Shown in pieces: positions 54,408-63,710 of a stretch of DNA of 64,000 nucleotides. The stretch comes from Actibacterium pelagium. GTDB lineage: Bacteria; Pseudomonadota; Alphaproteobacteria; Rhodobacterales; Rhodobacteraceae. Positions within the stretch are counted from its first letter, which is position 1. Each line of letters opens with the position of its first letter. The translations under genes and the position numbers were made by a program. The DNA is taken from positions 312,501-376,500 of the forward strand of contig NZ_NSBU01000007.1 in assembly GCF_002285415.1 (NCBI RefSeq), in the 5' to 3' direction. The notes under the pieces were generated by a model. That model was not told the DNA's origin, searched no databases, and worked only from the letters and a program-made list of their open reading frames with translations.

Positions 54408-55633
54408 GGCAACAGCAGTCCGACCAATCCGGCGGCCAAGATCACCCAAACCTCATCGCGTTTGAACCCGGCGAGGGCGATCAGGGACACGCCGAAGATC
54501 GCCAATTGGGGCCACGCCTCTTCCAAGCCTCCGCTAAAGTCGATCGACCGCAGCAACGACACGGCTGCCGCCATGATCATTCCGCAGACCACAGCCCTTA
54601 TGCCGCTTTGGGCCGCTTTGTAGTATGCGTGGTGGCTGATACGCTCTAACTGGTTTGCAGCCAGAACGATCAGCGTGGCGGGGGGAAGGAAGATCGCGAT
54701 TGTCGCGACAATCGCCCCTGCGATGCCGGCGACCTTATAGCCCACGAAAGTCGCGCTGATCAGGATGGGGCCGGGGGTCACCTGTCCCAAGGCGATGCTG
54801 GCGGCGAATTCATCTGGACCAAGCCAACCCTGCGCGCCTACCACGGCCTCTTGCACCATCGGGATGAAGATATAGCCGCCCCCAAAGAGCATCAGGCTCA
54901 TCCCTGCGAACAGCGAGAATAGTTGCGCACTGAGGGACGTGATATCCAGGCTGGGGAACAAAAGGAAGAGGGCGAGACACCCGACCAGAAAAGCCATTGC
55001 GAGCCACGACCCTAATCCAAATGAAACAGGGTTTTTGTGAGCAGTGGCAGAGGTTTCTGTGCGAGAGCTAAGGCGAAAGCGCAGCATGCCAACAGTAGCG
55101 GCACCCACGATAATCGCCGCCACGATCCAGATGCCGCCAACAAACAGGATCAAGCCTGCAGCGATCGCAGCCAAAGTCCATTCCAAAGGTCCGGGCAAAG
55201 CTTTGCCGCGCATCTTCAACGCCGCATTGGCGATAACCGCAGCAATTGCCGGGATGATGGCCGACAGGGCTTTTTCGGCCACTTCCTGACCTTCCCATGC
55301 GAAATAGACCGTGGCGAAACCCAGCATCAGGAAGAAGGACGGTAAGATGACCGCAGTGGCGCATAGGGCTGCGCCAAGGGTTCCGCGCAGGCGATTGCCG
55401 ACAAAGGCAACGACATTCACCGCGACGGGCCCCGGAAGCAGCATCGCCAAGGCGATGCCGTCCATGATTTCATCGTCGCGAAGCAGGCGATGCTTTTCTA
55501 CGATCTCGGCTCTGACGACCGAAACCAAGGCCATATAGCCGCCCCACGAGACGCATCCGATCTTGAAGAAGATCAGGAATAGGCGCCACAAAGAGGGGAA
55601 GCTGTTCTCACTGGCCGTCTGTTCATGCGACAT
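54404..55633 (-). CDS. chrA: Chromate transporter family protein ChrA
   Basis: This 409-residue membrane protein has the two-domain ChrA architecture, each half with a glycine/proline-rich FxxG segment: FFKIGCVSWGGYMALVSVVR with LPGPVAVNVVAFVGNRLRG, and FLSFGGGY-like LMLFGGGYIFIPMVQE with ALGQVTPGPILISATFVGYK. About 10-12 helices are visible. ChrA proteins export chromate and perhaps other oxyanions. I start at MSHEQTASENSF; this overlaps the sulfotransferase stop by 11 bp, so the two are linked. Confidence 0.9.
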   Translation of the reverse strand: MSHEQTASENSFPSLWRLFLIFFKIGCVSWGGYMALVSVVRAEIVEKHRLLRDDEIMDGIALAMLLPGPVAVNVVAFVGNRLRGTLGAALCATAVILPSFFLMLGFATVYFAWEGQEVAEKALSAIIPAIAAVIANAALKMRGKALPGPLEWTLAAIAAGLILFVGGIWIVAAIIVGAATVGMLRFRLSSRTETSATAHKNPVSFGLGSWLAMAFLVGCLALFLLFPSLDITSLSAQLFSLFAGMSLMLFGGGYIFIPMVQEAVVGAQGWLGPDEFAASIALGQVTPGPILISATFVGYKVAGIAGAIVATIAIFLPPATLIVLAANQLERISHHAYYKAAQSGIRAVVCGMIMAAAVSLLRSIDFSGGLEEAWPQLAIFGVSLIALAGFKRDEVWVILAAGLVGLLLP

Positions 55634-56603
55634 TTCGTTGTTCACCCAAAAGCCGGGATTTGATCTGCTTCATGGCCGTGGCCTGCGCTTTGCGTCGTTG
55701 CAGGTCCGCGGGATCTGCCTTTTTTAGGGCTTCTTCCTTCAGGCGGTCGTTCTCCAGATCGAACCCATTGGTCAAAGGATACCCCAAGGCGACAAGCGAG
55801 TCCCCCGCCACGGATTCGAAGATGGCGATATCTTCCGGCGACATTTCCCGAAGAAATTTGCTGGTGTTTTGCTTCATCACGGGCTTTTGCACGTTGCTCC
55901 ACATTTTCCCGGCCTGAGAGGTACTGGCAGCTTCGCGCGAACGGTGGAACTCCAGCATGTCAAAACGGAAATCGATTTCCATGAAGTCGCAAAGGCGGCG
56001 CAGTTCGGTCTCTGGGTCATTAACCAAGTCAGCGTAGGCGACAGAGCAGAAACGCTCTTTTGGTAGACGTGCTTCGAGGGCCAGTGCTTTTTGCTGCTCT
56101 TCATGCCACTGACGGGCAATGTGGAATGGTGTTTTTTCGCCAACAATCGCTTTCTGGAAGGACAGGGCAGAGTCGCGGCCATCGCGATGCAGGTGGATGA
56201 ACTTCGCGCTTTCTCCACCAAACCGGTCGATTTCGTCTACAAAATGGACATTGGCCAGCGACTTGCAGACCCAGTCACGCGCGTTATTTTTCTGGGTCAA
56301 TTGCTCGTGTATCGCGAAACACAAAGCCACCAGAGATTTTTCCTTGCACGAAGCGGCAAGCGCATAGCGGTCAATCTGCCCAAGCTCCCAACTGACCGGA
56401 TTGGTGTCGATCAATAGACAGACATCTTCGACCAACTGCATGAAGGCTTTGTCTTCCCCCAGATTTCCATAGGCCGGCAATAAAGGGGCCAGACGTTCCA
56501 GGATATGAGGGGGGTGCGGGGCCACCAACTCGGGCGATTGGTTAATCATGACTCGCAAAAGGTTTGATCCGGACCGTTGGGTTCCGATCATGAAATAGGG
56601 CAT
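55623..56603 (-). CDS. Sulfotransferase-family protein upstream of chrA
   Basis: This 326-residue protein has the PAPS-binding loop MIGTQRSGSNLLRVMINQSP at its start and a 3'-phosphate region FIHLHRDGRDSALSFQKAIVG (about 138-158), with AYADLVNDPETELRRLCDFMEIDF near residue 195. It lacks a signal peptide. A charged Lys/Glu/Arg-rich tail (about 285-326) is added. The acceptor is unknown. Its last bases overlap chrA, which suggests a sulfate/oxyanion theme, although that is only an inference. Confidence 0.85.
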   Translation of the reverse strand: MPYFMIGTQRSGSNLLRVMINQSPELVAPHPPHILERLAPLLPAYGNLGEDKAFMQLVEDVCLLIDTNPVSWELGQIDRYALAASCKEKSLVALCFAIHEQLTQKNNARDWVCKSLANVHFVDEIDRFGGESAKFIHLHRDGRDSALSFQKAIVGEKTPFHIARQWHEEQQKALALEARLPKERFCSVAYADLVNDPETELRRLCDFMEIDFRFDMLEFHRSREAASTSQAGKMWSNVQKPVMKQNTSKFLREMSPEDIAIFESVAGDSLVALGYPLTNGFDLENDRLKEEALKKADPADLQRRKAQATAMKQIKSRLLGEQRNVA

Positions 56604-56875
56604 TTGGTAAGCTCCGAGTTCGGTTCAGAAATGCCAACGCAAGGTAGCGGCGAGCGAAGGCGACTCGGCTCAACCAAAGAGAATAAAAATAAACGGTCCG
56701 TTAACGTTGTTGAAATAGGAATTAACGAAATGGGTCGGGATCTGTGAAAAGTTTAGAGAGCTTCTTTTTGCCGCTATCGAAATTTTAACGCCTTTCCCTC
56801 TTGAATCTAAGGGGTTGGTCTTGCCGGGGAGTTCTCCGGGCCAGCCGGTTAAGCAAAAAGGTGGGGCTTTCTTTG
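56604..56875. promoter_or_regulatory. AT-rich divergent promoter region
   Basis: These 272 bp separate the leftward sulfotransferase from the rightward PhnD-like gene and are clearly richer in A+T than the neighbours, with runs such as GTTAACG and ATTAACG near 56700-56730. Promoters for both directions are expected, but I cannot assign boxes with confidence and see no gene. Confidence 0.45.
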
Positions 56876-57715
56876 ATGTTGAAGCGAATAAATCCCAGTT
56901 TACGTCGCGCAGTTATGGTCTGTGGGCTTGTTCTATCTGCAAGTACAAACGTTTTTGCCGAAACCTATTCTTTCGGCGTGGTTCCCCAGTTTGAGGCACG
57001 AAAGCTGGCCCGAATCTGGGAGCCAATCCTCTCGGAACTGGAAACGCGTACAGGATTTGAGTTCGAAATTCTCGGTGCGCCCCGTATCCCAGATTTTGAA
57101 GAGGCTTTTACGAACGGCGACTATGATTTCGCCTATATGAACCCATATCATGCCATTCTGGCGAATGATGCGCAGGGGTACGAGCCGTTCATCCGCGATG
57201 GGGCTCGGCAGCTTTACGGGATCTTGGTGGTCCGCGAGGACAGCCCGTACAAGTCGGTCCAAGATCTGAACGGTAAGGAAATCGCATTTCCCGCGCCGAA
57301 TGCACTTGGTGCGTCACTGATGATTCGTTCGGATCTGTCGAAGGCGCACGGGGTCGCGTTTAAACCGAACTATGTGTCGACCCATAGCTCTGCGTATCTC
57401 AACGTGATCTTAAAGCAGGTCGCAGCAGCCGGTGGCGTTATGGGAACGTTCCGCTCTCAACCTATTGAGATTTCAGAACAATTGCGGGTTCTCTATGAAA
57501 CCGCACGCGTGCCCCCGCACCCAATCTCAGTTCATCCACGGGTTCCGAAACATGTTCGGGAGGCTGTGGAAGCCGCGTTCCTTGATCTTTGGAAGTCTGG
57601 ATACGGTCGTGAAATTCTAGAGCAAGTTCCGATTCTTGAAGCCGTTCCTACCAGCCTCAAGGAATACAAACCGTTGAGTGCGATGGGTCTGGATGAATTC
57701 ATCGTAGTGAACTAG
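56876..57715 (+). CDS. PhnD-like periplasmic binding protein paired with a sensor kinase
   Basis: This 279-residue protein has a signal peptide (LSASTNVFA, about residue 28) and a type 2 periplasmic-binding fold: FGVVPQFEARKLARIWEPILSELE, NGDYDFAYMNPYHAI, GKEIAFPAPNALGASLMIRSDL. It matches the phosphate/phosphite/phosphonate-binding group. No ABC permease or ATPase follows; instead a hybrid histidine kinase starts 9 bp downstream. It more likely acts as the ligand-binding part of a signalling system. I use the ATG at 56876 before the signal peptide. Confidence 0.82.
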   Translation: MLKRINPSLRRAVMVCGLVLSASTNVFAETYSFGVVPQFEARKLARIWEPILSELETRTGFEFEILGAPRIPDFEEAFTNGDYDFAYMNPYHAILANDAQGYEPFIRDGARQLYGILVVREDSPYKSVQDLNGKEIAFPAPNALGASLMIRSDLSKAHGVAFKPNYVSTHSSAYLNVILKQVAAAGGVMGTFRSQPIEISEQLRVLYETARVPPHPISVHPRVPKHVREAVEAAFLDLWKSGYGREILEQVPILEAVPTSLKEYKPLSAMGLDEFIVVN

Positions 57716-57724
57716 GGGAGAGCT

Positions 57725-59638
57725 TTGCTGGACACCAAGCACGTAACGCCAAAGCCCCCTGAGCGGCGCTTTCGGCTAAGAACAGTTTTTGTCGCCATTC
57801 TGGCGTTGGTGATGCTTGTCTGTGTTCTGGGGATGTCCTTGCTTTGGGAGCCCCGCGTCGAACGCGTCATGACTGAGGCTCAGGTTCAAAGTCTCGAACT
57901 CAAAGTAGAGATTCTGTCAGACGCTTTGGTGCCATTTCTTCTGCAAAACGATTTTGGTGCGATATTTGAGACCTTGGACAGCACCCAGGCACGGATCCCA
58001 AATTGGGAACAGGTCACTTTGACCAATATGAGCGGGCAGTTGCTTTACCCGCTGTCATCAGTTCAAGAGCAGGTGGAAGGCGCCACCATTTTTGCCGAGA
58101 AAACCATTGTTTTCGAAGGGCGAAAGCTGGCAACCCTGAGGGTCGGATCCGACATCTCAGGAGATCTTGGAGAAATCCGGGAGCAAGTGCGGGAACTTTC
58201 GATCCTGTTAAGCGTTGTCTTCTTGGGACTTCTGGTTTTGCTTGGCCTGCTGTTCGAGCGTTGGGTTGTCCGAAGAATTGCGTTGCTAGCCTCGGCAGCA
58301 CGCCAACTTTCGCTTGGTGATTATGACGCGCGGCTCCCAGATGGGATCAGCGATGAGATCGGACTTTTGACACGAAGTTTCGGCAAGATGCGTCAGACCA
58401 TTCGTCAGAATGAAAAGAAGCTGATCGCTTCTCGCGACGAGGCGCAACGTGCAGCCGAGGCGAAGTCGCGCTTCCTTGCCATGATGAGCCACGAAATTCG
58501 AACGCCATTGAATGGCGTCATCCCCGCAGCAGAATTACTGTTGGAAGGGGTTATGTCGCCGGAGCAACGGCAGTTGGTTGGAACGATTCAGGATTCTGGC
58601 AAGGCATTGAAAATCATCATTGATGACATTCTGGATATCTCGAAATTGGACGAAGGTCGGTTTGTTATCCGAAGTGAGACTTTTGCCCTCCACGAACTCG
58701 TCCAGAAAGTAGCGGGTATGTTCCAGGTTTCCGCTCGCCAAAAGGGGCTGTCCTTGAACGTCGAGCTTGATGCGAGGTGCCATCAGAACGTTGTGGGCGA
58801 TCCTGACCGGCTGAGACAGGTGCTTATAAATTTGGTCGGCAATGCGATTAAATTCACGCCGCAGGGCGAGCTAACGATACGGGTTGAACCCGCTGGTGAC
58901 GGTACCTCGTCGTCGAAATACCAATTCGAAGTAGTGGATACCGGAATCGGCATTTCCGATGACGATCAGGCAAAGATCTTTGAGCGGTTTACTCAGGTCG
59001 ACAACCGGAGCAACCGAGAGTTTCAGGGTAGCGGGCTTGGGTTGTCGATCTGCAAACTTCTGGTCGAAGCGATGGGGGGAGAACTTCAGGTCGATAGCCG
59101 CTCTGGGGAAGGTAGTCGCTTCTATTTCACTTTGCCGTTGGTGGAAGCAGAAGATCAGCCGAAACAAACCCCGGCGCTCGCAAAAGTGGCACAGTTGGTA
59201 CTTCAGGATGATGTTATGCCTGTGCGGACAGATGTGCCCAAGATGGCTGAGACGGTTGAGAGTACAGGTCTGCGTGTGCTGATTGTCGATGATAACCGCA
59301 CGAATTTAAAAATCGCCAGTGCAATCCTGAAGTCGATGGGGCACGCACCGTCGTCGGCTGAGAACGGGATGAGGGCATTGGAGCGGCTGGAAGACGAAGA
59401 ATTCGACCTTGTCCTGATGGATGTGAACATGCCTGGCATTGATGGTCTTGAGACGACACGCCGAATTCGGAAGGGGCCCGCCAAAATGGCTAACACGATT
59501 ATTTTGGGGCTAAGTGCGGGCGCATTTCCCGAGAACATTGAGGCTTGCATTGCCTCTGGAATGAACGGGTTCCTGGCCAAGCCCCTGTCGAAGAAGAAGC
59601 TAGTGCTTGAGCTGGAAACCTACTTTCAAGCCGCTTGA
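57725..59638 (+). CDS. Hybrid sensor histidine kinase
   Basis: This 637-residue protein has a membrane helix at about 19-40, a periplasmic domain (about 45-155), a second helix (about 158-178), HAMP (about 180-230), a phosphoacceptor helix with SHEIRTPLNG (His256), an ATPase domain (NLVGNAIKF, DTGIGI, GSGLGLSI) and a receiver (DD...LMDVNMPG, Asp566). The receiver closes with the AKPL lysine. The start is a TTG with AGGGGAG upstream. The partner regulator or HPt protein is not encoded here. The ligand is probably presented by the upstream PhnD-like protein. Confidence 0.9.
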   Translation: MLDTKHVTPKPPERRFRLRTVFVAILALVMLVCVLGMSLLWEPRVERVMTEAQVQSLELKVEILSDALVPFLLQNDFGAIFETLDSTQARIPNWEQVTLTNMSGQLLYPLSSVQEQVEGATIFAEKTIVFEGRKLATLRVGSDISGDLGEIREQVRELSILLSVVFLGLLVLLGLLFERWVVRRIALLASAARQLSLGDYDARLPDGISDEIGLLTRSFGKMRQTIRQNEKKLIASRDEAQRAAEAKSRFLAMMSHEIRTPLNGVIPAAELLLEGVMSPEQRQLVGTIQDSGKALKIIIDDILDISKLDEGRFVIRSETFALHELVQKVAGMFQVSARQKGLSLNVELDARCHQNVVGDPDRLRQVLINLVGNAIKFTPQGELTIRVEPAGDGTSSSKYQFEVVDTGIGISDDDQAKIFERFTQVDNRSNREFQGSGLGLSICKLLVEAMGGELQVDSRSGEGSRFYFTLPLVEAEDQPKQTPALAKVAQLVLQDDVMPVRTDVPKMAETVESTGLRVLIVDDNRTNLKIASAILKSMGHAPSSAENGMRALERLEDEEFDLVLMDVNMPGIDGLETTRRIRKGPAKMANTIILGLSAGAFPENIEACIASGMNGFLAKPLSKKKLVLELETYFQAA

Positions 59639-59646
59639 GGGTAGTA

Positions 59647-59667
59647 GGCCTTTCAAGATGAAAGGCC
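59647..59667. terminator. Bidirectional hairpin between convergent genes
   Basis: GGCCTTTCA-AGA-TGAAAGGCC is a perfect 9 bp inverted repeat, 8 bp after the kinase stop and before the end of the leftward nlpD-like gene. There is no T-tract on either side, so termination would be weak or factor-aided. Confidence 0.45.
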
Positions 59668-59754
59668 GACTTCACCCTTCGGAAACTGACCGTGACACTT
59701 GCCCGTGAAACGCGGCTGTTATGGGCATTAGGCAAGCGTCGCCGATGAAACAGG

Positions 59755-60858
59755 TCAATTGACGTAGGGCGTCGGATCGACGCTGTCGAAACCTTCCCGA
59801 ACCTCGAAGTGAAGGAAGCTGGGGTTACCACCTCGAACGGCGGCAATGGTTTGACCGCGCGAGACAGAGTCGCCCTTCTTCACCTTAAGGTCTTTGATGT
59901 TGGCATAAACCGTCAGAAGGTTGCCCGAGTGTTTAAGTACTAGGATCGGCACGCCTTCGGTATCGCGCGTGATCGCCGCGACAGTTCCGCTTTCAGCGGC
60001 ACGAACGGCGTCCCCTTCGCGGGCCGCAATGTCGATCCCATCATTCACTCGTTTCTGATAATCACGAATGATCTTGCCGCTGACCGGCATTTGGAACCGA
60101 GTGCTGGAACTTCTTTGCGAGGAAAAGTCACTGGCCGGAACTGCCGCAGTCGTAACAGTTTCGGTTGGTAACGGTTGACCGGAACTGGGCGGTGCAGAAA
60201 CAGTGCTGGTCCCGCCGGGTCGGCTGGTTGTTGTGGTGGTCACGTTTTGGGTTTCTGCCGAAACCGGGATCAACAAATACTGGCCCTCGCGCACCTGCAG
60301 ATCGGGGCCAAGCCCATTCCAATCTGCCAAGGCGCGTACCGAAACCCCGTAGAGGCGCGCGATTGAAAATGCTGTTTCACCACGCTCTACTTTGTGGCGC
60401 ACAGGTGTGTCCGCGGTAGGCTGAGTTGTGCCCGCTGTCGATTGCCCGCCACCGGCGCGCTCAATCGCGTTGCCGGCCAGTGTTGTGATGCTGATTTCGC
60501 CGTCTGGTTGGATCGTGCCACTGCCGTTTGCCCGAGTGGGCAATGCGATGATTTCATCCGGGCGCATGCGGGTCTCTGGCGTTAATCCGTTGTAGCTGGC
60601 CAGCTCTTGCGCGTTCAAACCCACGCGTGCGGCGACGGTCGCGACCGTGTCGCCTGGACGCGCGACCACGACTTGATAGGTCGGGTAGGAAATCACCCCA
60701 CGGGCGTCCGGTTCGGGGCGAGGCGCCGCATTGCGGACAGCGTTGGTGGTGTCAATGCTGGTGCCATTGCGAAGATCAAAATCGGGCGCTTGGCAAGCGG
60801 TCAAGGTGGCCAACAACAGGCCAGACACCGCAAGGCGGTGGAGGTTAAAGGTTGTCAT
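59755..60858 (-). CDS. nlpD: NlpD/EnvC-like lipoprotein with LysM repeats and degenerate M23 domain
   Basis: The 367-residue protein is a lipoprotein (lipobox LTAC, Cys22) with two LysM domains (about 60-108 and 153-198) that bind peptidoglycan, a Thr/Ser/Pro linker and a C-terminal LytM/M23 domain. Zn-site residues are lost: the HxxxD histidine is Asn272 (NDGID), YAH reads YAN (Asn320) and the HxH motif is FLH (Phe348). It is therefore unlikely to cut peptidoglycan and more likely activates amidases in cell division, as NlpD and EnvC do. It ends the surE-pcm-nlpD cluster. Confidence 0.9.
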   Translation of the reverse strand: MTTFNLHRLAVSGLLLATLTACQAPDFDLRNGTSIDTTNAVRNAAPRPEPDARGVISYPTYQVVVARPGDTVATVAARVGLNAQELASYNGLTPETRMRPDEIIALPTRANGSGTIQPDGEISITTLAGNAIERAGGGQSTAGTTQPTADTPVRHKVERGETAFSIARLYGVSVRALADWNGLGPDLQVREGQYLLIPVSAETQNVTTTTTSRPGGTSTVSAPPSSGQPLPTETVTTAAVPASDFSSQRSSSTRFQMPVSGKIIRDYQKRVNDGIDIAAREGDAVRAAESGTVAAITRDTEGVPILVLKHSGNLLTVYANIKDLKVKKGDSVSRGQTIAAVRGGNPSFLHFEVREGFDSVDPTPYVN

Positions 60859-60911
60859 AGCGCGTGTTCCTCAATTCTATCCCCATGTTTTTCCGGGGTT
60901 TGATAACTGCT

Positions 60912-61553
60912 CTAATCGCGACCGAGCCCTTCCAGCAAGGGTACAAAACGTACCGCAAGCAACTCGTCATATTCAAATCCGTCGGCAGTCCGCGTCACTT
61001 TTATCAAGCTTTGAACGGCATCAGACTGCCCAACCGGTACGACCATAATACCGCCCTCTCGCAGTTGCGCCAAGAGCGGACCTGGTGGATCTTCGGCGGC
61101 GGCCGTGACGATGATCCGATCAAAGGGTGCCTGTTCAGGCAATCCGCGGGATCCGTCGCCATGCAAGGTGGTGATATTGTGCAGGTCCAGTCGTTGAAAC
61201 AGCTCTTTGGCCTCTTGCACCAACCGTTTGTGCCGTTCGATCGTATAAACACGGCGCGCAAGCTGGCTGAGGATCGCAGCCTGATAACCAGAGCCAGTGC
61301 CGATCTCCAATACCTTGTCACGTGGGCCGACATTCAGCGCTTGCGTCATCAGCCCCACGACAGAGGGCTGGCTGATGGTCTGCCCGCAGGCAATAGGCAG
61401 CGGCATGTCGTCATAGCTGCGATCCGAGAACAGGCCTTCTTTCACGAACTCACCGCGATCGATCTGTTCCATCGCGGTCAAAACACGCGGATCCGTCACC
61501 CCGTGAGAGCGGAGCGCAAACATGAAACGCATCTGGTTCTCTGCGGTGGTCAT
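60912..61553 (-). CDS. pcm: Protein-L-isoaspartate O-methyltransferase
   Basis: Pcm methylates isoaspartyl residues so damaged proteins can be repaired. The 213-residue enzyme has the family's [23 protein letters not shown] segment, SAM loop [15 protein letters not shown] and [24 protein letters not shown]. It overlaps surE by ATGA and leads into nlpD, the order found in many proteobacteria. Confidence 0.96.
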   Translation of the reverse strand: MTTAENQMRFMFALRSHGVTDPRVLTAMEQIDRGEFVKEGLFSDRSYDDMPLPIACGQTISQPSVVGLMTQALNVGPRDKVLEIGTGSGYQAAILSQLARRVYTIERHKRLVQEAKELFQRLDLHNITTLHGDGSRGLPEQAPFDRIIVTAAAEDPPGPLLAQLREGGIMVVPVGQSDAVQSLIKVTRTADGFEYDELLAVRFVPLLEGLGRD

Positions 61554-62335
61554 TCGAGGCGCTCTTTCAAACCGGACAGTTGGTCATGGGCCGTGAGGTC
61601 GGCGCGCATCGGAGTAACGCTGATATATCCATTCAGGTTCTCGGCCACGTCGCTGCCGGGCAGGGTGGGGCCTTGCTGATTGCCGCCAGTCACCCAAAGG
61701 AAGCGGCGGCCTGTGGGGCTGTCTTGTGGCACAACGCGGAAGTAGGTGTCGCGGCGGAACCCCTTGGGGGATACGCGAAGGCCCGAGACTTCATCACCAC
61801 GGCAGGGTGGGAAATTGACGTTGTAGAACAGCCGGTAATCCCCTTCGTCCCAAGCGCCGTGTTCTAGCAGCTTTCGGACCGTGGCGGCCCCATGCTGCGC
61901 GGCGGCTTCGAACTGATACGGTTTGCCATAGGTTTTGGGGCCCAGATATTGCGACAGGGCGATCGCGGGCAGGCCTTGCAACGCGGCCTCCATCGCGGCG
62001 CCAAGAGTGCCGGAATACATGGCGTTTTCACCCGAGTTATTGCCGCGGTTCACACCAGACAGAACCAGATCAGGCGGCGTCTCTTGCATGATGTCGTAAA
62101 GGGCAGCGATCACGCAATCGGCGGGTGTGCCCTCGGCTGCGAAGCGGCGTTCGGAAAGTTCCGAGACCATGAATGGGCGGGTGTAAGAGATGCAGTGCGC
62201 GACGCCGGATTGTTCAAACGCGGGGGCAACGGTCCAGACTTCGCCGTTGGGGCCCGCGATGTCTGCGGCGATGGCCTGCAGAACCTCTAGTCCCGGCGCG
62301 TTGATGCCGTCGTCATTGGTAAGAAGAATACGCAT
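61550..62335 (-). CDS. surE: 5'-nucleotidase SurE
   Basis: SurE is a metal-dependent survival-protein phosphatase that acts on nucleoside monophosphates. The 261-residue protein begins [16 protein letters not shown], with Asp8-Asp9 binding the metal, then [27 protein letters not shown]. Length is normal. It is the first gene of the surE-pcm-nlpD set. Confidence 0.96.
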   Translation of the reverse strand: MRILLTNDDGINAPGLEVLQAIAADIAGPNGEVWTVAPAFEQSGVAHCISYTRPFMVSELSERRFAAEGTPADCVIAALYDIMQETPPDLVLSGVNRGNNSGENAMYSGTLGAAMEAALQGLPAIALSQYLGPKTYGKPYQFEAAAQHGAATVRKLLEHGAWDEGDYRLFYNVNFPPCRGDEVSGLRVSPKGFRRDTYFRVVPQDSPTGRRFLWVTGGNQQGPTLPGSDVAENLNGYISVTPMRADLTAHDQLSGLKERLE

Positions 62336-62425
62336 GTACCGCCCGCCTTATTGGTCTTGGTTCTGCATAGAACACAAGGTGAATCGCAGCAAGCGGGCAG
62401 GCAGTTTTAGCGCAAGAAAGCCTGA

Positions 62426-63067
62426 TTACAGCGCTGACAAAAGACGTGCGGCCTCTGCATGGGCGTCGGCCAGCGGCGTCCGGTCTTCGCCGGGATAGAA
62501 GCGCGCGCGGGTCGCGGTCGCCATGGGCGCGGGCTCAAAAGCTTGAACCGTCAGTGCCTCAGCTGTGGCTGTCTCGGCTTCCCACGCGCTAAACAGGGCG
62601 CGCTGCGCGGCTTTCGCGGCGGCATAGGCCCCGTGGAATTTGCCCGCGTTGCTGTCATCGACAAACACGGCTTGTCCTGCGCCAGAGGCGTGCAGCAGGG
62701 GCGAGATAAACGGGATCAGCATGCCAATCGGCTTGATGTCGATGTTGATCGTCTTGTCCCAGTCCTTTTCCGCGATGTGATCAGCGGGGGAAAGGGGCGG
62801 GGTGTGGATGGCGGTATGAACCCAAAGGTCCAGCTTACCCCAACGGTCATGGATCGACCGGCACAGGTGACGCATCGCATCGATGTTCGAGATGTCCATC
62901 GGCGCCAGTGTCGCCTGACCGCCCTTCGCCTGAATGCGGTCATCCAGTTCTTCCAGCGCGCCAGTGGTGCGCGCCACGGCAATCACGTGATGGGTCGGGG
63001 CGAGGGCCTCGGCAACCGCCGCGCCAAAGCCGCGCGAGGCACCGGTGATAAGGGCAAGTTTGGTCAT
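62426..63067 (-). CDS. SDR-family oxidoreductase
   Basis: This 213-residue short-chain dehydrogenase has the cofactor loop TGASRGFGAA and catalytic YAAAK near residue 150. The NNAG position reads HTAI, which is unusual. SDRs of this size act on many carbonyl or alcohol substrates, so no function can be named. I start at MTKLALITGASRG; the frame upstream is shadow. It lies between a DUF2199 gene and surE, all leftward. Confidence 0.8.
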   Translation of the reverse strand: MTKLALITGASRGFGAAVAEALAPTHHVIAVARTTGALEELDDRIQAKGGQATLAPMDISNIDAMRHLCRSIHDRWGKLDLWVHTAIHTPPLSPADHIAEKDWDKTINIDIKPIGMLIPFISPLLHASGAGQAVFVDDSNAGKFHGAYAAAKAAQRALFSAWEAETATAEALTVQAFEPAPMATATRARFYPGEDRTPLADAHAEAARLLSAL

Positions 63068-63113
63068 GGGCGGGGGTGTGGAGCAACTGGCACGCAAGGT
63101 CAAGAGAGAGCGT

Positions 63114-63692
63114 CTAATCCTCTAGCAAATGCGGCCGAATGTCGTGGCCCGCGGCGGCATATAGGTCCAGCACCTGATCAAAATTGACACCGTTGCGCTG
63201 CGCCATGCTGATCGGGTGGTGGTGCGGGTGGACATCGATCACCGGGCGGGATGCTTCGGCGATAAAGTTCAAGGTGGCGGGCAGCCAGCTGGTCATATCC
63301 CAGCCTTGGAGATAGTTCATCATCCACCCGTTCGCGCTTGAAAATGAGGAAAAATCGCCAGACTGCTTACTGTTCAAGTAGCTTTTGAAATTGTCGAGGG
63401 AAACGCTGATCCAAGGTGTGTAGACAAGCGCCTCTTTGGTGCCCAGAAGGGGTAGTCGTACCTCTCCACGAATGAAGAAGGACTGACCGACCTGACATAG
63501 GTCCGCAGTCAGCCGGTCGTCACCGAATTCCAAGGTATCTTCGCCTGAGACTTGCAGGCTGACATGACGCCAAGGATGCGGGTGATCAAAGTCGATCGGG
63601 AACATCCCGTTGAACTGGCGCCCGCTGTTTGGCGCGATGCGGTCGGGATCGTTGAACCGTTTCCAACGCAGGTCGTTCTGAATGTCGATCAT
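63114..63692 (-). CDS. DUF2199 protein
   Basis: This 192-residue protein fits DUF2199, soluble proteins of unknown function: the IRGEVRLPLLGTKEALVYTPWISVSLDNFKSYL segment and the HPHHHPISMAQRNG histidine-rich stretch are typical. The last 20 residues (VNFDQVLDLYAAAGHDIRPHL) recur, altered, at the end of the next upstream gene, so the two are tandem paralogues. The His-rich segment may bind metal; that is inference. Confidence 0.82.
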   Translation of the reverse strand: MIDIQNDLRWKRFNDPDRIAPNSGRQFNGMFPIDFDHPHPWRHVSLQVSGEDTLEFGDDRLTADLCQVGQSFFIRGEVRLPLLGTKEALVYTPWISVSLDNFKSYLNSKQSGDFSSFSSANGWMMNYLQGWDMTSWLPATLNFIAEASRPVIDVHPHHHPISMAQRNGVNFDQVLDLYAAAGHDIRPHLLED

Positions 63693-63710
63693 GTCGGGCC
63701 TTTGATGCGG

